Assembly: GCA_035269015.1 (NCBI GenBank)
Contig: DATFJU010000008.1
Span: forward strand, 1 to 36,252
Reading direction: 5' to 3'
DNA length: 36,252 bases
Source: JAIPJO01 sp035269015
GTDB taxonomy: Bacteria; Patescibacteriota; Patescibacteriia; Patescibacteriales; UBA12465
A program made the position numbers and the translations under genes. Of this stretch, positions 34,083 to 36,252 are shown one piece after another. The notes under the pieces were generated by a model. The model ran no database searches, was not told the DNA's origin, and was given only the letters and a program-made list of their open reading frames with translations. Each line of letters starts with the position of its first letter. The stretch's first letter is position 1.

Positions 34083-34156
34083 AGCTGGTAATCGGAATTG
34101 AACCGATAACCTCTTCCTTACGAAGGAATTGCTCTACCAGATTGAGCTATACCAGC
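34083..34156 (-). tRNA. tRNA-Thr (anticodon CGU)
   Basis: Read on the minus strand it folds into a complete cloverleaf. The 7-bp acceptor GCTGGTA/TACCAGC, D-stem GCTC/GAGC and T-stem ATCGG/CCGAT with loop TTCAATT are intact. The anticodon loop is TTCGTAA, giving CGU (Thr, codon ACG). The anticodon stem has one A-G mismatch at 27-43. The next base is U at the discriminator position, and CCA is not encoded. It lies between two plus-strand genes, and the promoter of the following gene sits at its 5' edge. Confidence 0.93.
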
Positions 34157-34158
34157 AC

Positions 34159-34164
34159 TATAAT
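34159..34164 (+). promoter_or_regulatory. -10 element of the D,D-carboxypeptidase gene
   Basis: TATAAT ends five bases before the ATG at 34170 and lies three bases beyond the tRNA 5' end on the other strand. Transcription would start at or next to the start codon. Confidence 0.4.
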
Positions 34165-34169
34165 ATTAT

Positions 34170-35786
34170 ATGAAAGCAAGTAGATACAGTCAATTTATAC
34201 TAAATAATTTAAGTATTAAAATATTAACTATAGCAGTTATCTCTTTTAGTTTTCTTTTTTCCTTTGCTTCCAGTGCTTTAGCTGAAGAGGCTTCTAGCAA
34301 TTCTAGTATTTATTTAGATAAAGAAACTATTGCTAAAGGTTATACCGTTACCGGCTTTGAAGAAAATCTAAAATTATCTTTAGTGCCAGGAATATTAAGT
34401 GAAGATACTAGGGTTGATATGGAGGAAATAGAAGGGATGAGTTTGCCATTTAATTTAGAAAAACTTAGTTCTGTCTATCAGTTTGAGTTTAGAAATAAAA
34501 CTGCTTATGATAATCACAAACCTTTCTATATTCAGTTTAGTTATGATGAAGAAAATAGTGACTACAAACAAGTTTTCTTTTTTGATAGTAATTACAACAC
34601 TTGGAGGCCGCTACCTACTAGAGACTATCCAGAGGAAAATTTTGTGCGCTCTTTAATCCATTTACCATATGCTCGCATAGCAGTGTTCTCACATCCCGAT
34701 GTTATGGGCCAAGGTGATGCTAGTTGGTATGCCTATAAGGGTGGTAATTTTGCAGCTTCTCCTGATTTTCCAAAAGGTTCAATAATCAGGGTGCACAATA
34801 TGGCTAATGACAAATATGTAGATGTAGAGATTAATGATTTTGGTCCAGATAGGTCAATCTTCCCTAATAGAATAATTGATTTAGATAAAGAAGCCTTTAA
34901 AGAAATCTCTAGTACTTCGGCTGGAATTATTCAGGTAAAGATAGAGCCTTTAAAAATAGTAAAAGATAAATCTAATAGAACTCTAGGCTTAACTGCTGAA
35001 GGAGCTCATTTAGAACCAGAAATTAGTGCACAAGCAGCTGTAATTTTAGATGAAGAAAGTGGTGATGTGCTTTGGCAAAAAAATGGAGAAGAGGTTTTGC
35101 CTATTGCTAGCTTAACTAAGCTAATGGCAGTGAAAGTTTTCTTGGATAATAATAGAGATTTAAAGCAAGTGGTGGAATATAAATATCAAGATGAAGAATA
35201 TAATTATCAGTACTGTGCAAAATGGGAGTCTGCCAGAATTAGACTAGATGAAGGAGATAAATTAACCGTTAATGATTTAATATATAGTTCACTGGTTGGT
35301 TCAGCTAATAACACAGTGGAGACTTTAGTGAGATACAGTGGTCTAAGTAGGGATGCTTTTATTCAAGCAATGAATGATAAGGCTATAGCTCTAGGAGCTG
35401 AAAGTACCCATTTTGATGAGCCTACAGGCCTTTCTACCAAAAATGTGAGTTCTGCTTTAGATTATGCTATAATAGCAAAAGAGGTCTTACAAGATCCAGT
35501 TATTGCTAGCGCTGTTAGTGCTAGACAATATAGTTTCTCAACTATAGGCGGTGATAAGGTTAGAAATCTATACAACACCAACTCTTGGCTTCGCTATAGT
35601 GTTATGCCTTTCACTGCTTCTAAAACTGGATATCTTCATGAAGCTAAGTATTGTTTAATGAGTAGAATTCAAAGTCCTGATAACAGACAACTTATCTCGG
35701 TGGTACTGGGAGCGGAAACAAGAAATGAAAGTTTATTTTCTACTAAAGATGTTTTCAATTATTCTAGGAAGATATTTTTAAATTAA
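34170..35786 (+). CDS. D-alanyl-D-alanine carboxypeptidase (S11) with an RlpA-like DPBB domain
   Basis: This 538-residue exported protein has a signal peptide ending near residue 38 (SSALAEEA) and a beta-rich N-terminal domain (about 45-175). A double-psi beta-barrel follows (about 178-270; GDASWYAYKGGNFAAS and NDFGPDRS). The penicillin-binding domain has S314-K317 (SLTK), S378-N380 (SAN) and K485-G487 (KTG). S11 enzymes remove the terminal D-Ala from peptidoglycan pentapeptides. RlpA-like DPBB domains bind or cleave glycan strands, and the conserved Asp of NDxGP is present. The fusion thus combines two peptidoglycan functions in one protein. ftsE follows, suggesting a division-linked job. 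A TATAAT five bases before the ATG implies a leaderless mRNA. Confidence 0.9.
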   Translation: MKASRYSQFILNNLSIKILTIAVISFSFLFSFASSALAEEASSNSSIYLDKETIAKGYTVTGFEENLKLSLVPGILSEDTRVDMEEIEGMSLPFNLEKLSSVYQFEFRNKTAYDNHKPFYIQFSYDEENSDYKQVFFFDSNYNTWRPLPTRDYPEENFVRSLIHLPYARIAVFSHPDVMGQGDASWYAYKGGNFAASPDFPKGSIIRVHNMANDKYVDVEINDFGPDRSIFPNRIIDLDKEAFKEISSTSAGIIQVKIEPLKIVKDKSNRTLGLTAEGAHLEPEISAQAAVILDEESGDVLWQKNGEEVLPIASLTKLMAVKVFLDNNRDLKQVVEYKYQDEEYNYQYCAKWESARIRLDEGDKLTVNDLIYSSLVGSANNTVETLVRYSGLSRDAFIQAMNDKAIALGAESTHFDEPTGLSTKNVSSALDYAIIAKEVLQDPVIASAVSARQYSFSTIGGDKVRNLYNTNSWLRYSVMPFTASKTGYLHEAKYCLMSRIQSPDNRQLISVVLGAETRNESLFSTKDVFNYSRKIFLN

Positions 35787-35818
35787 TATATTTATACTAA
35801 ATAAAGTTTAACTATTAT

Positions 35819-36252
35819 ATGATAAACATTAGAAACGTTTCTAAATACTATAAACCAAACGTCATAGCCTTAGAAGATGTCAGTCTAGATGTTAAGGCTG
35901 GAGAAATGGTTTCTATTGTTGGTCAATCAGGTTGTGGAAAGACAACTTTTGTAAAATTGTTAATTGGAGAAGAAAAAGCTGATAAAGGACAGATGGTAGT
36001 GGGAGAATGGGATATTACTAATCTTAGTCATGCCCATGTTCCTTATCTACGCAGACAAATTGGAGTTATCTTTCAAGACTTTAAGCTATTACCTAAAAAG
36101 ACTTTGGCTGAAAATGTAGCTTTTGCTCTGCAAGTTTGTGGACAGAAACCGGCTAGAATTAAAAAGATAGTTCCTAGTGTTTTAAAGATTGTAGGTTTGG
36201 AAGATAAAAAGGATCGTTACCCTCATGAAGTTTCTGGAGGAGAGGGGCAGAG
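35819..36252 (+). CDS. ftsE: Cell division ATP-binding protein FtsE, 3' truncated
   Basis: 144 codons are visible before the window ends. It is an ABC ATPase with Walker A GQSGCGKTT (about 38-46), Q-loop FQDFKLLP and the start of the signature (VSGGEGQ). The spacing and the FKLLP Q-loop are typical of FtsE, which with FtsX activates peptidoglycan hydrolases at the septum. The signature reads SGGEGQ rather than the common SGGEQQ. Its partner ftsX would lie beyond the window edge. The D,D-carboxypeptidase upstream supports an envelope role. The general ABC call is certain; FtsE rather than a close relative is likely. Confidence 0.85.
   Translation, partial: MINIRNVSKYYKPNVIALEDVSLDVKAGEMVSIVGQSGCGKTTFVKLLIGEEKADKGQMVVGEWDITNLSHAHVPYLRRQIGVIFQDFKLLPKKTLAENVAFALQVCGQKPARIKKIVPSVLKIVGLEDKKDRYPHEVSGGEGQ

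Noticed and set aside
1..36252. Alternative genetic code with TGA as glycine
   Set aside because: All conserved proteins read through at full length without in-frame TGA, so reassignment has no support here.

Overview
This is a low-GC bacterial window that reads as a chromosomal segment of a Patescibacteria/CPR-type genome, probably a Parcubacteria-like lineage. That placement is an inference. It rests on AT-rich DNA, non-Shine-Dalgarno starts, long modular surface proteins with calcium-binding thrombospondin type 3 (TSP3) repeats, a stand-alone VirD4/TraG-like ATPase with no conjugation genes, an O-antigen-ligase/TPR protein, and class III ribonucleotide reductase with an intein. The standard code (TGA = stop) fits, because the long genes have no in-frame TGA. 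Yet none of the 27 stop codons I could read is TGA (22 TAA, 5 TAG). No gap between genes exceeds about 300 bases.

Layout. 1-6982: an exported/surface protein cluster made of a truncated FISUMP-domain gene, a 1093-residue VWA-containing protein and three single-pass membrane proteins with TSP3 repeats. 7062-7640 (minus): clpP, which converges with the surface cluster on a shared terminator. 7907-10517: secD-secF. 10629-13648: O-antigen ligase-like/TPR protein and prepilin peptidase. 13722-19369: ftsA, ftsZ, a single-domain response regulator and a hybrid histidine kinase. 19565-24386: anaerobic dNTP synthesis (nrdR, nrdD with intein, a separate 45-codon glycyl-radical gene, nrdG). 24388-28749: small membrane protein, VirD4-like ATPase, DnaQ-like exonuclease, family-2 glycosyltransferase. 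28941-29729: an isolated membrane protein that looks foreign (Bacteroidota-like leader). 29946-34072: P-type cation ATPase, FtsB/DivIC-like protein, MscS channel. 34083-34156 (minus): tRNA-Thr(CGU). 34170-36252: a DPBB + D,D-carboxypeptidase fusion and the start of ftsE.

The most interesting locus is the nrd operon. The nrdD reading frame stops just after the C-terminal zinc site and lacks the conserved glycyl-radical segment. That segment (RVVGWLTP context) occurs 69 bases downstream as its own 45-residue ORF, separated by several in-frame stops and by two mutually exclusive hairpins. The main subunit also carries a 404-residue LAGLIDADG intein directly before the conserved CCRL cysteines. 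The anaerobic reductase is therefore predicted to need protein splicing plus assembly with a separate radical-carrying peptide. This resembles the spare-part glycyl radical protein GrcA/YfiD of pyruvate formate-lyase.

Functionally, the window links envelope building (SecDF, prepilin peptidase, O-antigen ligase-like protein, glycosyltransferase, D,D-carboxypeptidase), cell division (FtsA, FtsZ, FtsB-like, FtsE) and anaerobic nucleotide synthesis. The signalling pair downstream of ftsZ may connect an envelope signal to division, but this is inferred only from position.
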